Part shown: in pieces, positions 18,371 through 27,354 of the stretch
How the letters are laid out: every line of letters begins with the position of its first letter
Position numbering within the stretch: the stretch's first letter is position 1
Source: Paraburkholderia hiiakae
Lineage (GTDB): Bacteria > Pseudomonadota > Gammaproteobacteria > Burkholderiales > Burkholderiaceae
Assembly (NCBI RefSeq): GCF_904848665.1
Contig: NZ_CAJHCQ010000012.1
Location: forward strand, 62,001 to 126,000
Length of the DNA: 64,000 bases
Direction of reading: 5' to 3'
Notes under the pieces: generated by a model
Told to the model about the DNA's origin: nothing
What the model saw: only the letters and a program-made list of their open reading frames with translations
The model's database searches: none
Translations under genes and position numbers: made by a program

Positions 18371-19822
18371 CTATTGACCGAATCGCACGTAGATATCCGG
18401 GCGCGAACGCTTGAGGATGAACGCAATCGCCACGCCGATTAGCGCGACCGTAAGCACGATCCAGGGGAACGCGCGCACGACGGGGCTATCGGAGCCGGCG
18501 AGCGCGTCGAGGTTGCCGATCAGCACGATGCCAATGGAGAGCAGACCGCAGCCGCCGAGCACCGGTGCGAGGAATGCGTGCCAGAGGCGCGTGTCCTTCT
18601 TCGTGGCGCGGAAGAATGCCGCCACCGAGAAACTCGTGACCGCCTGCAGCATGACGATACCGATGGTCCCGAGCGCCGAGCCCCAACTGAACACGATATT
18701 GAACGGATCGCTGCCCGCGACGACGAAAAGGCCCACCGGCACCGCAACCGAAAGCGTCTGCAGATAGCTCGCGAGATACGGCGAGCCATACTTCGGGTGC
18801 AAGCGGTCGAGCGCGGACGGAAGAATCCCTTCACCCGAGAGTGCGTGGATGTAACGCACGATCGTATTGTGGAACGACAGCAGGCTCGCGAAGATGCTGG
18901 AAAGCAGCAGGAAGCTCATCGTCGTGGTCATCGCGCCGCCCAGGTACTTCGTCGACTGGATGAACCAGAAGTCGCCCGGCTGCTTGGTCGCCACGTCCTG
19001 GACATTGCTGATGCCGTAGGCGCAAACGATAGCCCACGTGACAAACGCGAAGAACACGAGAATCAGCGTGACGGAAACATAGGTCGCGCGCGGCACGGTA
19101 ACCTTCGGATCGCGGCACTCCTTGCCGTAGATCGCCGTGGCCTCGAACCCGATGAACGACGCGAGCGCAAACATCACCGCGATGCCCAGGTGACCGCTGA
19201 ACACATGACGCGGCGAAAACGGTGCGAGCGTGAGGCCGTCCGGTCCGCCGTGATGAATCACGATCGCGAGGCTCAGCACCAGCAGGATGCCGAGTTCGAG
19301 ACACATGAGCACGCCGAGCAGACGGCTGTTCAGGTCGATGCCGCGAATGCCGGTGAACTGCACGACGACGAGGCACGCGAACGAATACGCGTACCACGGC
19401 AGCGAACCATGCATCAATGGCCCGAGCACCACCGTGCAGAAGAAGCCGAACAGGCCGTACAGCGCGATCTGGATGCTCGTGTACGAGAGCAGCGCGACGA
19501 ACGCGCCGGCCATGCCGACGGGACGGCCGAAACCCGCCGTGATGTAAGCGTAGAACGCGCCGGCGCGCACGATGTGCCGGCTCATCGAAGCGAAGCCCAC
19601 GCTGAATACGAGCAGCACCAACCCCGCGATCACGAATGCTCCGGGAATGCCCGCGCCGTTGCCAAGGCTGATGGCCGGCGGCACTGCGCCCAGCATGCCG
19701 GTGAGCGGCGCCGCTGCGGAAATGACCAGAAAGACGATCTGCCAAAGCCCGAGCAGGCTGCGCTTTGAGTCCACTGCCACGTCGTCTCCAACGAGGTGAG
19801 CGGGAGAATACGGTTCGTTCAT
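18371..19822 (-). CDS. APC family amino acid/amine permease
   Basis: 483 residues with about twelve membrane helices. The first reads LWQIVFLVISAAAPLTGML, then GAGAFY-like AGAFYAYITAGFGRPVG and GFEATAIYGKECRDPKVTVPRA, which are conserved APC features. ATG 19822 is chosen because AGAGG precedes it by 7 bases; a longer in-frame reading lacks such a site. It should import an amino acid or amine by proton or ion symport. It is adjacent to an AraC regulator and an amine oxidase, and the upstream DNA shares a 10-mer with the regulator/oxidase promoter. Confidence 0.85.
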   Translation of the reverse strand: MNEPYSPAHLVGDDVAVDSKRSLLGLWQIVFLVISAAAPLTGMLGAVPPAISLGNGAGIPGAFVIAGLVLLVFSVGFASMSRHIVRAGAFYAYITAGFGRPVGMAGAFVALLSYTSIQIALYGLFGFFCTVVLGPLMHGSLPWYAYSFACLVVVQFTGIRGIDLNSRLLGVLMCLELGILLVLSLAIVIHHGGPDGLTLAPFSPRHVFSGHLGIAVMFALASFIGFEATAIYGKECRDPKVTVPRATYVSVTLILVFFAFVTWAIVCAYGISNVQDVATKQPGDFWFIQSTKYLGGAMTTTMSFLLLSSIFASLLSFHNTIVRYIHALSGEGILPSALDRLHPKYGSPYLASYLQTLSVAVPVGLFVVAGSDPFNIVFSWGSALGTIGIVMLQAVTSFSVAAFFRATKKDTRLWHAFLAPVLGGCGLLSIGIVLIGNLDALAGSDSPVVRAFPWIVLTVALIGVAIAFILKRSRPDIYVRFGQ

Positions 19823-20136
19823 CGTTGCCTCTGCTGGTGTCGGTTCTGGGTTCGCCATACGACACGATGAAGAACCGCGTGCCTCTGGCGCTCGACGAAT
19901 CGAATTTGCCGATTCGGATTGAGCGCATGGTAGGCAGCTAATAAATTCGCCGACTTGGCGCAACGCGCCAATTACTCGATAAAGTGCGCCAGGGCTGGAG
20001 CGGGTTTTCACTTAACCGCGTTGAAGCGGTCGATATTACCTTCGGCATCCTTATCAATACCGCAAGCTGGGAATTAGTACTTTATTCAGCTTACAAACTT
20101 ACTGAAAGCCATCAATTCGCTTTCATGACTTAAACA
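19823..20136. other. Permease promoter region, AT-richer than its surroundings
   Basis: No gene. It holds the palindrome listed separately at 19955-19971. A weak hairpin just past the AraC stop (GAAAGC at 20104-20109, GCTTTC at 20119-20124) could end the AraC transcript. Confidence 0.45.
19955..19971. promoter_or_regulatory. Palindrome upstream of the permease, possible AraC-regulator site
   Basis: TTGGCG-N5-CGCCAA lies 133 bases upstream of the permease start. Read on the minus strand it begins TTGGCGCGTT, identical to 21228-21237 in the AraC/amine-oxidase divergent promoter. This suggests a common regulator. Confidence 0.45.
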
Positions 20137-21153
20137 CTAGCGCGTTCGTTTGACGCCTGCGCGGCCCCAGTTGCGCGTCGCGCGCCATAGCACGGTGGCA
20201 TCGGCATAACCCACTGCGCGAGCCACAGCCGCGTTGGTCATGCCCTCCTGCTCGCGCAGCACCGCCACGCTGCGTTCGCGCTCCTCACGAATGATCTGGC
20301 GTACGGAAGTGCCGGCATCGGCGAGATGCCGCTGCAAGGAGCGGTCCGAGAGCCCGAGGTCCTTCGCGATATCGCCGACCACGAGCTTCTCGCGCGCAAG
20401 CCGGCGCGTCACGAGATCGCGCACCTGGTCCACGAGGGTATGAGGGATCGTGTCGCGCGAAATGAGGTCCGTGGCGTGGCGCTCCATCATGCGCGCCATC
20501 TGCACGTCGGCGCTCTTGAGCGGCGTGTCGAGATCGTGCGGGTGCACGACCACGCCGTTCGCAGGCTGCTGGAAGCGCACCGGCACGCGAAAGAGGCGCA
20601 TATACGGCTTGAGATCCTCGGGCGCCGCGTGCTCGAAATGAATCTCGCACGGCGTCCACGCCGCGCCCCGCACCTGGCGAATCATGTGGCACATGGCGGA
20701 CACGCTGTATTCGGCGTCCTGCCGGCGCGGCCAGATCTGCGTATGGGCGATGCGGTAGCTCCACATCGGCCATGCATTGTCGGTCACGAGGTCGACGGCC
20801 GTCGCGCTTTGCCACGAGCCGAGCGTATCGGTGAACTTACGGATCGCGGCGCCGAGCGTGGGCGACGACATGAAGACGAGGCCAGCCGGCCCCAGTTCCG
20901 TGAGCTGCAATTCGGCGCCTAAACGCAGACCGAGAAAGGGTTCGTCGAGCACTTGCGCAGCGCGTTCGAATGCGCCCACGTAACGCCCCAACGCCACGAT
21001 TTCATAGGGATTGGAAAGCTGCCGGCGGCTCAAGCCGAACTCGGCCAGCAATGCATCGCAGTCCGCACCAGCGGCGTCGAGCGCACGCACGATGGGACCC
21101 ATCACAGCGCCACGAATCATCGGGAAACCGCTATTGACAGGCACTCTTTTCAT
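20137..21153 (-). CDS. AraC family regulator with arabinose-binding-like N-terminal domain
   Basis: 338 residues. An N-terminal ligand domain (about 20-210, AraC_binding/OruR-like, LGLRLGAELQLTELG) is followed by a C-terminal AraC helix-turn-helix pair (VGDIAKDLGLSDRSLQRHLADAG and TNAAVARAVGYAD). The second HTH ends RATRNWGRAGVKR rather than the common FxRAFKRWTG form. ATG 21153 has GGAG 8 bases upstream; an ATG 12 bases earlier would place that site inside the gene. It is divergent from the amine oxidase, with direct repeats in between, so it probably controls that gene and the permease. Confidence 0.85.
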   Translation of the reverse strand: MKRVPVNSGFPMIRGAVMGPIVRALDAAGADCDALLAEFGLSRRQLSNPYEIVALGRYVGAFERAAQVLDEPFLGLRLGAELQLTELGPAGLVFMSSPTLGAAIRKFTDTLGSWQSATAVDLVTDNAWPMWSYRIAHTQIWPRRQDAEYSVSAMCHMIRQVRGAAWTPCEIHFEHAAPEDLKPYMRLFRVPVRFQQPANGVVVHPHDLDTPLKSADVQMARMMERHATDLISRDTIPHTLVDQVRDLVTRRLAREKLVVGDIAKDLGLSDRSLQRHLADAGTSVRQIIREERERSVAVLREQEGMTNAAVARAVGYADATVLWRATRNWGRAGVKRTR

Positions 21154-21207
21154 GTCTCGCTCCATTTGGGCCTGTATGCGCCGGTGGTTTTAACCATCGA
21201 TCGTCTC

Positions 21208-21239
21208 TGGCGCACTCTATCGCCCCTTTGGCGCGTTCT
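21208..21239. promoter_or_regulatory. Direct repeats in the AraC/amine-oxidase divergent promoter
   Basis: TGGCGCACTCT (21208-21218) and TGGCGCGTTCT (21229-21239) match at 9 of 11 positions and start 21 bases apart, two helical turns. AraC-family proteins typically bind such paired direct repeats. Confidence 0.5.
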
Positions 21240-21360
21240 GCAAGCGCGAAAAAAATACGGCGTTTCTACGATTGACCCATCGGCATTGCGTGAGACGAAT
21301 GCGAATTCCTCATACCGTTGCACGCCATGTTGCGCCCACCGTCATCCTTACGAAACGCTT

Positions 21361-23343
21361 ATGAACACGAATCCGAACGCGCATCCGCTCGACCCGTTGA
21401 GCCTCGCCGAAATGCAGCTTGCCTGTGACATCGTGAAAGCCGCGGAGCAGCTCGATGAATACGGGCGCTTTCCCGTCACCGAACTACATGAGCCGCCCAA
21501 GGCGGAAGTGCTCGCCTACAAGCCCGGCGATTACTATTCGCGCCGCGCCTTCGTCATCGCGATCGATCGCACCCGCAGCCAGACGCTTGAATTCGTCGTG
21601 GACCTGCGCGAGAAGAAGGTGGAATTGCGCAAGGCGCTCGCATTGCAAAGCGCGCCCTATGGTCAGCCACCCGTGATGATCGAAGACTTCATGAATGCGG
21701 AGCGCATCGTGAAGGAAGACGCTGCGTGGCGCGAGGCCGTCAAGAAACGCGGCCTGAGTGACGACGAGCTCGAGCGCGTGCAAGTCGATCCGTTCTCGGC
21801 GGGCGCCTTCGACCGTCCGAACGAAAACGGCCGCCGCCTCGTGCGCTGCGTGAGCTACTACCGCGAGTCGTTGACCGACAATGGCTATGCGCACCCCATC
21901 GAAGGCGTCGTCGCGGTGGTGGACCTGCTTGCGCACAAGGTGATCGAGCTGATCGACGACGGCCGCATCATCCCCATTCCGCGCGCAAAACACAACTACG
22001 ACACGCCGAGCCTGGGCGAGCCGCGCGCCACCGTCAAGCCGCTCTCGATCAGCCAGCCCGAAGGGCCGAGCTTTACGATAGACGGCTGGCAGGTTAGTTG
22101 GCAGAACTGGAAATTCCGCGTGGGCTTCACGCCGCGCGAAGGGCTCGTGCTGCACCAGATCACCTGGGACGACGGCAAGAGCGCGCCGCGCCCTATCGTC
22201 TACCGCGCGAGCGTAACCGAGATGTGCGTGCCCTACTCGGACCCCACCACCAACCACTACTGGAAAAGCGCGTTCGATGCGGGTGAATACGGGCTCGGCA
22301 AGCTCGCGAACCAGCTCGAGCTGGGCTGCGATTGCCTCGGCACGATCCGCTACTTCGACATTCCGTCCGCCGACGACTTCGGTAACGGCTTCACCATGAA
22401 GAACGCCGTGTGCCTGCACGAAGAAGATTACGGCACGCTCTGGAAGCACTATGAGTTCCGCACCGGCGTGTTCGAGATGCGCCGCTCGCGCCGTCTCGTG
22501 ATCTCGTTCTTCGCAACCGTGGGCAATTACGACTACGGCTTCTACTGGTACTTCTATCAGGACGGCACGATCCAGCTCGAATGCAAGCTCACGGGCATCA
22601 TCCAGACCTCGGCGGTGGCGGATGGCGACACGTACCCGTGGGGCGGCATGGTCACGGAGAACCTGGGCGGTCCAACGCATCAGCACTTCTTCAATGCGCG
22701 ACTGCACATGATGGTGGACGGCGAGAAGAATTCCGTCACCGAGCATGAATTCGCGCCGCGACCTATGGGTGCGGAGAATCCGTACGGCAATGTGTTCGAT
22801 ACGACGAAGCGCGTGCTCAAGACCGAGCAGGAAGCGGCGCGTAACGCCAACGGTCAAACCGGGCGTTTCTGGAAAGTCGTGAACCCGAACGTGAAGAACC
22901 GTGTGGGCGCGAATCCGGGCTACAAGCTCATCGTCAACGACTCCCCACTCATGCTCGCCGATCCCAACTCGAAGGTGCGCCAGCGCGGCGGCTTCGCCAC
23001 GCGCCACGTGTGGGTCACGCCGTACGACATGACGCAGCGCTACGCGAGCGGCGATTACCCGAACCAGCACGCGGGCGGCGACGGCCTGCCGTGTTATATC
23101 GAGGCGAACCGCAACGTGGAGAACGAGGACATCGTGCTGTGGCACAGCTTCGGCCACACGCACGTGTGCAAGCCCGAGGATTTCCCCGTGATGCCGGTGG
23201 AGTATGCGGGCTTCATGCTCAAGCCCAACAACTTCTTCCACGGCAATCCGGCGATGGACCTGCCGGGCGGCCGCGATCCGCACAGCGTGCGGGACGGCGG
23301 GGACGCGCCCGAAGCCAAATCGTGCTGCCACAGCAAGCAGTGA
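21361..23343 (+). CDS. Copper amine oxidase (topaquinone type), cytoplasmic
   Basis: 660 residues with no signal peptide, like the Arthrobacter phenylethylamine/histamine oxidases and unlike periplasmic E. coli TynA. The cofactor tyrosine lies in VGNYDYGFYW (Tyr390 would become topaquinone). The catalytic base is Asp306 in SAFDAGEYGLG. Copper ligands are His440 and His442 (THQHFF) and His601 in WHSFGHTHVCKPED. The spacing agrees with the family. It oxidises a primary amine to aldehyde, ammonia and H2O2. ATG 21361 gives full family length; in-frame upstream codons overlap the divergent regulator. Downstream lie a membrane protein and an aldehyde dehydrogenase. The C-terminus ends in CCHSKQ. 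Confidence 0.95.
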   Translation: MNTNPNAHPLDPLSLAEMQLACDIVKAAEQLDEYGRFPVTELHEPPKAEVLAYKPGDYYSRRAFVIAIDRTRSQTLEFVVDLREKKVELRKALALQSAPYGQPPVMIEDFMNAERIVKEDAAWREAVKKRGLSDDELERVQVDPFSAGAFDRPNENGRRLVRCVSYYRESLTDNGYAHPIEGVVAVVDLLAHKVIELIDDGRIIPIPRAKHNYDTPSLGEPRATVKPLSISQPEGPSFTIDGWQVSWQNWKFRVGFTPREGLVLHQITWDDGKSAPRPIVYRASVTEMCVPYSDPTTNHYWKSAFDAGEYGLGKLANQLELGCDCLGTIRYFDIPSADDFGNGFTMKNAVCLHEEDYGTLWKHYEFRTGVFEMRRSRRLVISFFATVGNYDYGFYWYFYQDGTIQLECKLTGIIQTSAVADGDTYPWGGMVTENLGGPTHQHFFNARLHMMVDGEKNSVTEHEFAPRPMGAENPYGNVFDTTKRVLKTEQEAARNANGQTGRFWKVVNPNVKNRVGANPGYKLIVNDSPLMLADPNSKVRQRGGFATRHVWVTPYDMTQRYASGDYPNQHAGGDGLPCYIEANRNVENEDIVLWHSFGHTHVCKPEDFPVMPVEYAGFMLKPNNFFHGNPAMDLPGGRDPHSVRDGGDAPEAKSCCHSKQ

Positions 23344-23350
23344 GCACGCG

Positions 23351-24325
23351 ATGATGCCGCGCGAGCGCCGCCTGGCCGTGATGCACGTGGCACGCCTCCT
23401 GTATGTCTGGGCGGCGATCACGGGCGGCGCAAGCGCGCTTGCCGCAGGCGGCATGATCACGGCAATGCAGGCAGGCGCGCCGTTTGCCGCATTCGCCGCG
23501 AGCGCGCTTGCCTTGCTTGCGATGGCGCTGATTCCCGGCGCGCTTGCACGCTGTTTCGTCACGCGTGCCACCGTACCGGTCGCGAGCGCACTCGTCCTCA
23601 CGATGGCGGCAATGGCCGAAGGCGCGCGCGCAGGCGCAGCGGGCGCAGAGACGCCGCTCATACTGGGCGGCGTCGCCCTGATCGCCGTCGCGTGCCTGCA
23701 TTTGCGGCATACGCGTGAGCGCGCCGCAAGATCGACGCATAGGCACGCAGCGACACCCGCGTGGCGCAACGGCATGCTGCTCATCGCACCCGCGCTGCTT
23801 GCTGGGCTATCGAGCGGCGTACTCGCGCGCTTCCAGTTCTTCGCGCTCTGCGGAGGCACTGCGATTTCCGTGACACAGGTAGCAATATCGCTCGCCGCGG
23901 TGAGCCTCGCAGGCTGGCTCGCCGATCGCGTCGATTACCAGCGCGCGCTTCTTGTGCTCTTCGTACTGCGCGGCTCGCTGCTCGCAGCACTCACGTTCGA
24001 TTCGCTCGCGCCGTGGGCGGCGGTCGCCGCGCCCGCATTCGCCGTATTCGACTATCTGACGCTGCCCACGCTCATGCGCGGCGGGCGAGCGTCTCGCGCG
24101 TCGGGCGCGGGCTGCCCCGGCCTCGCACACCATGCGGGCATGCTGGCAGGCGCGGCGCTCGCCACCACGTCATGGGGCTTTGGACAAGGTTTCTACGTGC
24201 TGTTCCTCGTTGGCGGCGCGCTCAATCTTGCATGTGCATACGCATTCGCGGCGCCACGCCGAATCCGTACGCATACGCCCTACTCCGCTTCAGCCGCACT
24301 CGCTGCGGGCAGCACAATCGACTGA
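23351..24325 (+). CDS. Unknown multi-pass membrane protein between amine oxidase and aldehyde dehydrogenase
   Basis: 324 residues with roughly nine to ten hydrophobic helices, starting 7 bases after the amine oxidase stop. It looks MFS-like in the second half (LADRVDYQRALLVLFVLRGSLLAALTF resembles an MFS loop), but it is shorter than a full MFS carrier and I see no clear family signature. Its place in the operon suggests export or uptake of an amine-pathway compound. A degenerate transporter is also possible. Codon use matches its neighbours. Confidence 0.65.
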   Translation: MMPRERRLAVMHVARLLYVWAAITGGASALAAGGMITAMQAGAPFAAFAASALALLAMALIPGALARCFVTRATVPVASALVLTMAAMAEGARAGAAGAETPLILGGVALIAVACLHLRHTRERAARSTHRHAATPAWRNGMLLIAPALLAGLSSGVLARFQFFALCGGTAISVTQVAISLAAVSLAGWLADRVDYQRALLVLFVLRGSLLAALTFDSLAPWAAVAAPAFAVFDYLTLPTLMRGGRASRASGAGCPGLAHHAGMLAGAALATTSWGFGQGFYVLFLVGGALNLACAYAFAAPRRIRTHTPYSASAALAAGSTID

Positions 24326-24379
24326 CACTGAAACCACCACCGAAAAACATTCGCATTACTACCGAAACCAGGAGACGGT

Positions 24380-25858
24380 ATGGACCGCCAGGACTTCACG
24401 CACACGATCCGCACGCAGATGTTCATCGACGGACGTTTTAGCGAAAGCGGCAACGGCCGCACGTTCGCCGTATTCAATCCCGCCACCGGCGCCGAGATCG
24501 CTCAGGCGCCCGACGCCAGCGATGCCGATATCGATGCCGCCGTCACGGCCGCGCGTCGCGCTTTCGAAGCCGATACGTGGCGACGTCTGTCGCCGGCCGC
24601 GCGCGAGCGCCTGCTGCTCAAGCTCGCCGATCTCGTCGAGCAGCACGGCGACGAACTCGCGGCACTCGAAACGCTCAACCAGGGCAAGCTGCTGGGCTTC
24701 TCGAAGATGCTCGAAGTGGGCGGCAGCGTGCAATGGCTGCGCTATATGGCCGGCTGGGCGACCAAGATCGAGGGCAGCACCGTGGATCTCTCGCTCGCGT
24801 TCCCGCCCGGCGTGCGCTACAACGCCTCCACGCGGCGCGTGCCCGCTGGCGTGGTCGCCGCGATCGTGCCGTGGAATTTCCCGCTGCTGATGGCGGTCTG
24901 GAAAATCGCCCCTGCACTCGCCTGCGGCTGCACCGTCGTGCTCAAGCCCGCCGAGGAAACGCCGCTCACGGCCATACGCCTCGCCGAACTCGCGCACGAA
25001 GCCGGCTTTCCGCCGGGCGTGTTCAACGTCGTCACGGGCCAGGGCGAAACGGCGGGCGCGGCGCTGGTGCGCCACCCGCAGGTGGACAAGGTCACCTTCA
25101 CCGGCTCGACCGAAGTGGGCCGCATCATTGGCAAGCAATGCGCGAGCGACCTCAAACGCGTGTCGCTGGAACTGGGCGGCAAGAGCCCCGTGATCGTGCT
25201 CGACGACTGCGATCCGCAGCGTGCTATCGAAGGCGCGTCCGCCGCGATCTTCTTCAATCACGGCCAGGTGTGCACGGCTGGCTCGCGCCTGTATCTGCCG
25301 CGCGCGCGTTACGAGCAGATCGTCGATGGCATCGCACACGTTGCGCGCGCAACGGTACTCGGCTCAGGCTTCGACGCGGCCACGCAGATGGGCCCGCTCG
25401 TTTCGGCGCGCCATCGCGCCAAGGTCGCGGGGATGATCGCGCAGGGACGCGCCGAAGGCGGCGAAATCGTGGCAGGCGGCGGCGACGGCAATCGTCCCGG
25501 CTTCTTCATCGAGCCCACCGTGATCTCGAACGCGGCCAACAAGCCGCTAACCGTCGTGCGCGAAGAGGTGTTCGGGCCGGTGCTCGTCGCCATGCCGTAT
25601 GACGATGTCGAGGAAGCCATCGCCGCGGCGAATGCCTCCGAGTACGGTCTTGGCGCTAGCGTCTGGACCAACCAGCTCGACCGGGCACTGCGTGTGGTGG
25701 ACGGCGTGCAGGCGGGCACGGTATGGGTGAACACGCACAACATGGTCGATCCGGCGCTGCCCTTCGGCGGCTTCAAGGCCTCGGGCATTGGCCGCGAGCA
25801 TGGCCGCGCGATCATCGACGCTTATACGGAGACAAAATCCGTCTGCATCGCCTATTGA
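24380..25858 (+). CDS. Aldehyde dehydrogenase (phenylacetaldehyde dehydrogenase-like)
   Basis: 492 residues. It has the NAD site FTGSTEVGR, catalytic Glu in LELGGKSPVIV, catalytic Cys in NHGQVCTAGSRL, and EEVFGPVL near the end. GGAGACGGT precedes the ATG. It should oxidise the aldehyde made by the upstream amine oxidase to a carboxylate with NAD(P)+, completing the route amine to acid. The resemblance to FeaB/PadA-type enzymes is from overall pattern; substrate range is inferred from context. Confidence 0.9.
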   Translation: MDRQDFTHTIRTQMFIDGRFSESGNGRTFAVFNPATGAEIAQAPDASDADIDAAVTAARRAFEADTWRRLSPAARERLLLKLADLVEQHGDELAALETLNQGKLLGFSKMLEVGGSVQWLRYMAGWATKIEGSTVDLSLAFPPGVRYNASTRRVPAGVVAAIVPWNFPLLMAVWKIAPALACGCTVVLKPAEETPLTAIRLAELAHEAGFPPGVFNVVTGQGETAGAALVRHPQVDKVTFTGSTEVGRIIGKQCASDLKRVSLELGGKSPVIVLDDCDPQRAIEGASAAIFFNHGQVCTAGSRLYLPRARYEQIVDGIAHVARATVLGSGFDAATQMGPLVSARHRAKVAGMIAQGRAEGGEIVAGGGDGNRPGFFIEPTVISNAANKPLTVVREEVFGPVLVAMPYDDVEEAIAAANASEYGLGASVWTNQLDRALRVVDGVQAGTVWVNTHNMVDPALPFGGFKASGIGREHGRAIIDAYTETKSVCIAY

Positions 25859-25936
25859 GTGCCGCAGTGCGGCATTGTTAATCGAAATGGAATGATGAAA
25901 CCGGGCGGCATGCAATGATCGCCGCCGTGGTTTCGT

Positions 25937-25985
25937 TCATGATCGAGCCCGTTCACACCACTCACGAGCGGGACTCCGATCATGA
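25937..25985 (+). promoter_or_regulatory. Inverted repeat covering the SDR start codon
   Basis: TCATGATCG (25937-25945) pairs perfectly with CGATCATGA (25977-25985). Pairing continues inward (AG..CCCG with CGGG..CT) with two bulges. The right arm includes the ATG at 25982. It could be an operator for a dimeric repressor, or an mRNA hairpin hiding the start. Confidence 0.5.
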
Positions 25986-26728
25986 ACGCATCCACGAACT
26001 CGCGCGGCATCGCCATCGTCACGGGTGCCTCGCGCGGCATAGGCGCCGCCATTGCCGAGCGTCTTGCGCGCGACGGTTACGCCGTTGTCATCAACTACGC
26101 TTCGCGCAGCGCCGAAGCCGAGGCGCTCGTCGCCAAGATCGCAGCGGGCGGCGCACGCGCCATCGCCGTACAAGCGAACATCGCGAAGGCCGATGAAGTG
26201 CGCCGGCTCTTCGAAACCACCGCCGAAACGCTGGGCCAGCCCACGCTGCTGGTGAATAACGCGGGCATCATGAAAACGGTCACGGTTGCCGAATCGACCG
26301 ACGCACTCTACGACGAAACCTTCGACATCAACGTGCGCGGCACGCTCAACACGCTGCGAGAAGCGGCGACGAAGCTCGCGGACGGCGGCCGCGTGATCAA
26401 CTTCTCGACCTCCGTGCTCGCGATGAACCTGCCCGGCTACGCGCTCTATACGGCGAGCAAGGCGGCCGTGGAGACGATCACGCGCGTGTTCGCACGCGAA
26501 TTGCGCGGACGCGCCATTTGCGTGAACGCGGTCGCGCCGGGGCCGGTGGCGACGGAACTGTTCGTCACCGGCAAGACCGAAGAGCAGATCCAGCACTTTG
26601 CGAACCTGCCGCCGCTGCAGCGCCTCGGGCAACCCGACGACATTGCGAGTGTCGTGTCGTTTCTCGCGGGCCCGGACGGCGGCTGGGTCAACGGCCAGGT
26701 GCTGCGCGCGAACGGCGGGATCGTCTGA
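25982..26728 (+). CDS. SDR family oxidoreductase
   Basis: 248 residues, a classical short-chain dehydrogenase. It has NAD(P) motif TGASRGIG, NNAGI, and a catalytic set including Ser in NFSTSVLA and YTASK (Tyr-x-x-x-Lys), then a PGPVATELF loop. It reduces or oxidises a carbonyl/hydroxyl substrate with NAD(P)(H). It lies 123 bases after the aldehyde dehydrogenase, so it may be a separate unit; the inverted repeat over its start supports its own control. Confidence 0.88.
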   Translation: MNASTNSRGIAIVTGASRGIGAAIAERLARDGYAVVINYASRSAEAEALVAKIAAGGARAIAVQANIAKADEVRRLFETTAETLGQPTLLVNNAGIMKTVTVAESTDALYDETFDINVRGTLNTLREAATKLADGGRVINFSTSVLAMNLPGYALYTASKAAVETITRVFARELRGRAICVNAVAPGPVATELFVTGKTEEQIQHFANLPPLQRLGQPDDIASVVSFLAGPDGGWVNGQVLRANGGIV

Positions 26729-26847
26729 CACGCCGCCCGGCGTGGGTTCGCGACAGTATCCGGGCAAGATGTGGTCTGAGGGCAAAGCGCCGTGGCAAGA
26801 AACCGCTGGTCCCAGCCGGTGCTACACTCCGTGCTCGAAAACGGTAG

Positions 26848-26879
26848 AAAAAAGAGCCGGCGGCATGGCGCGCCGGCTC
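26848..26879 (-). terminator. Intrinsic terminator reading leftward, just upstream of crcB
   Basis: Perfect 9-base arms (26854-26862, 26871-26879) with an 8-base loop. On the minus strand the stem is followed by six T. No minus-strand gene ends nearby; the nearest is cfa, 480 bases to the right beyond crcB. Confidence 0.55.
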
Positions 26880-26906
26880 ATATTGCGCCCTCAACCACTT
26901 CAGACC

Positions 26907-27287
26907 ATGTATCTGTCCATCCTCGCCGTCGGCATTGGCGGCGCGCTCGGTTCGCTGCTGCGCTGGGTTCTCGGGCTGCGCCTGAACGCCCTCTACCCCG
27001 AGCTGCCGCTCGGCACGCTTGCGTCGAACATCATCGCGGGCTATGTGATCGGCGTCGCGGTCGCGTACTTCGGACGCATGCCGCAGCTTTCCGCCGAATG
27101 GCGCCTCTTCGTGATCACCGGCCTCATGGGCGGCCTCTCCACGTTCTCGACTTTCTCCGCCGAAGTCGTTTCGCATCTGCAGCACGGACGTTTCGGCTGG
27201 GCCGCGGGCGAGATCGCCATTCACGTATGCGCCTCGGTCATCATGACGATCCTTGGGATCGCAACGGTCTCGGCACTGATTCGCTGA
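26907..27287 (+). CDS. crcB: Fluoride channel CrcB/Fluc
   Basis: 126 residues with four membrane helices. Family hallmarks GGALGSLLRWVLGL, LGTLASNIIAGYVIG and GGLSTFSTFSAEVV are present, including the Asn and Thr/Phe pore residues. It forms a dual-topology dimer exporting fluoride passively. I could not recognise a fluoride riboswitch upstream. It is convergent with cfa. Confidence 0.95.
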   Translation: MYLSILAVGIGGALGSLLRWVLGLRLNALYPELPLGTLASNIIAGYVIGVAVAYFGRMPQLSAEWRLFVITGLMGGLSTFSTFSAEVVSHLQHGRFGWAAGEIAIHVCASVIMTILGIATVSALIR

Positions 27288-27354
27288 TCCGCAAAGAAAA
27301 CGGCCGCGTTCGCCATTCGCGAATCGCGGCCGCATGGGTGATGCGACGGGAAGA

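Noticed and set aside
26729..26744. CACGCC-GCCC-GGCGTG hairpin right after the SDR stop as a terminator
   Set aside because: The stem is short, six bases, and no T-run follows.
26729..26906. Fluoride riboswitch upstream of crcB
   Set aside because: I could not find the conserved GGCGATG...GCCATAAACG-type core or pseudoknot; only a leftward terminator hairpin is present. A covariance-model search would settle it.
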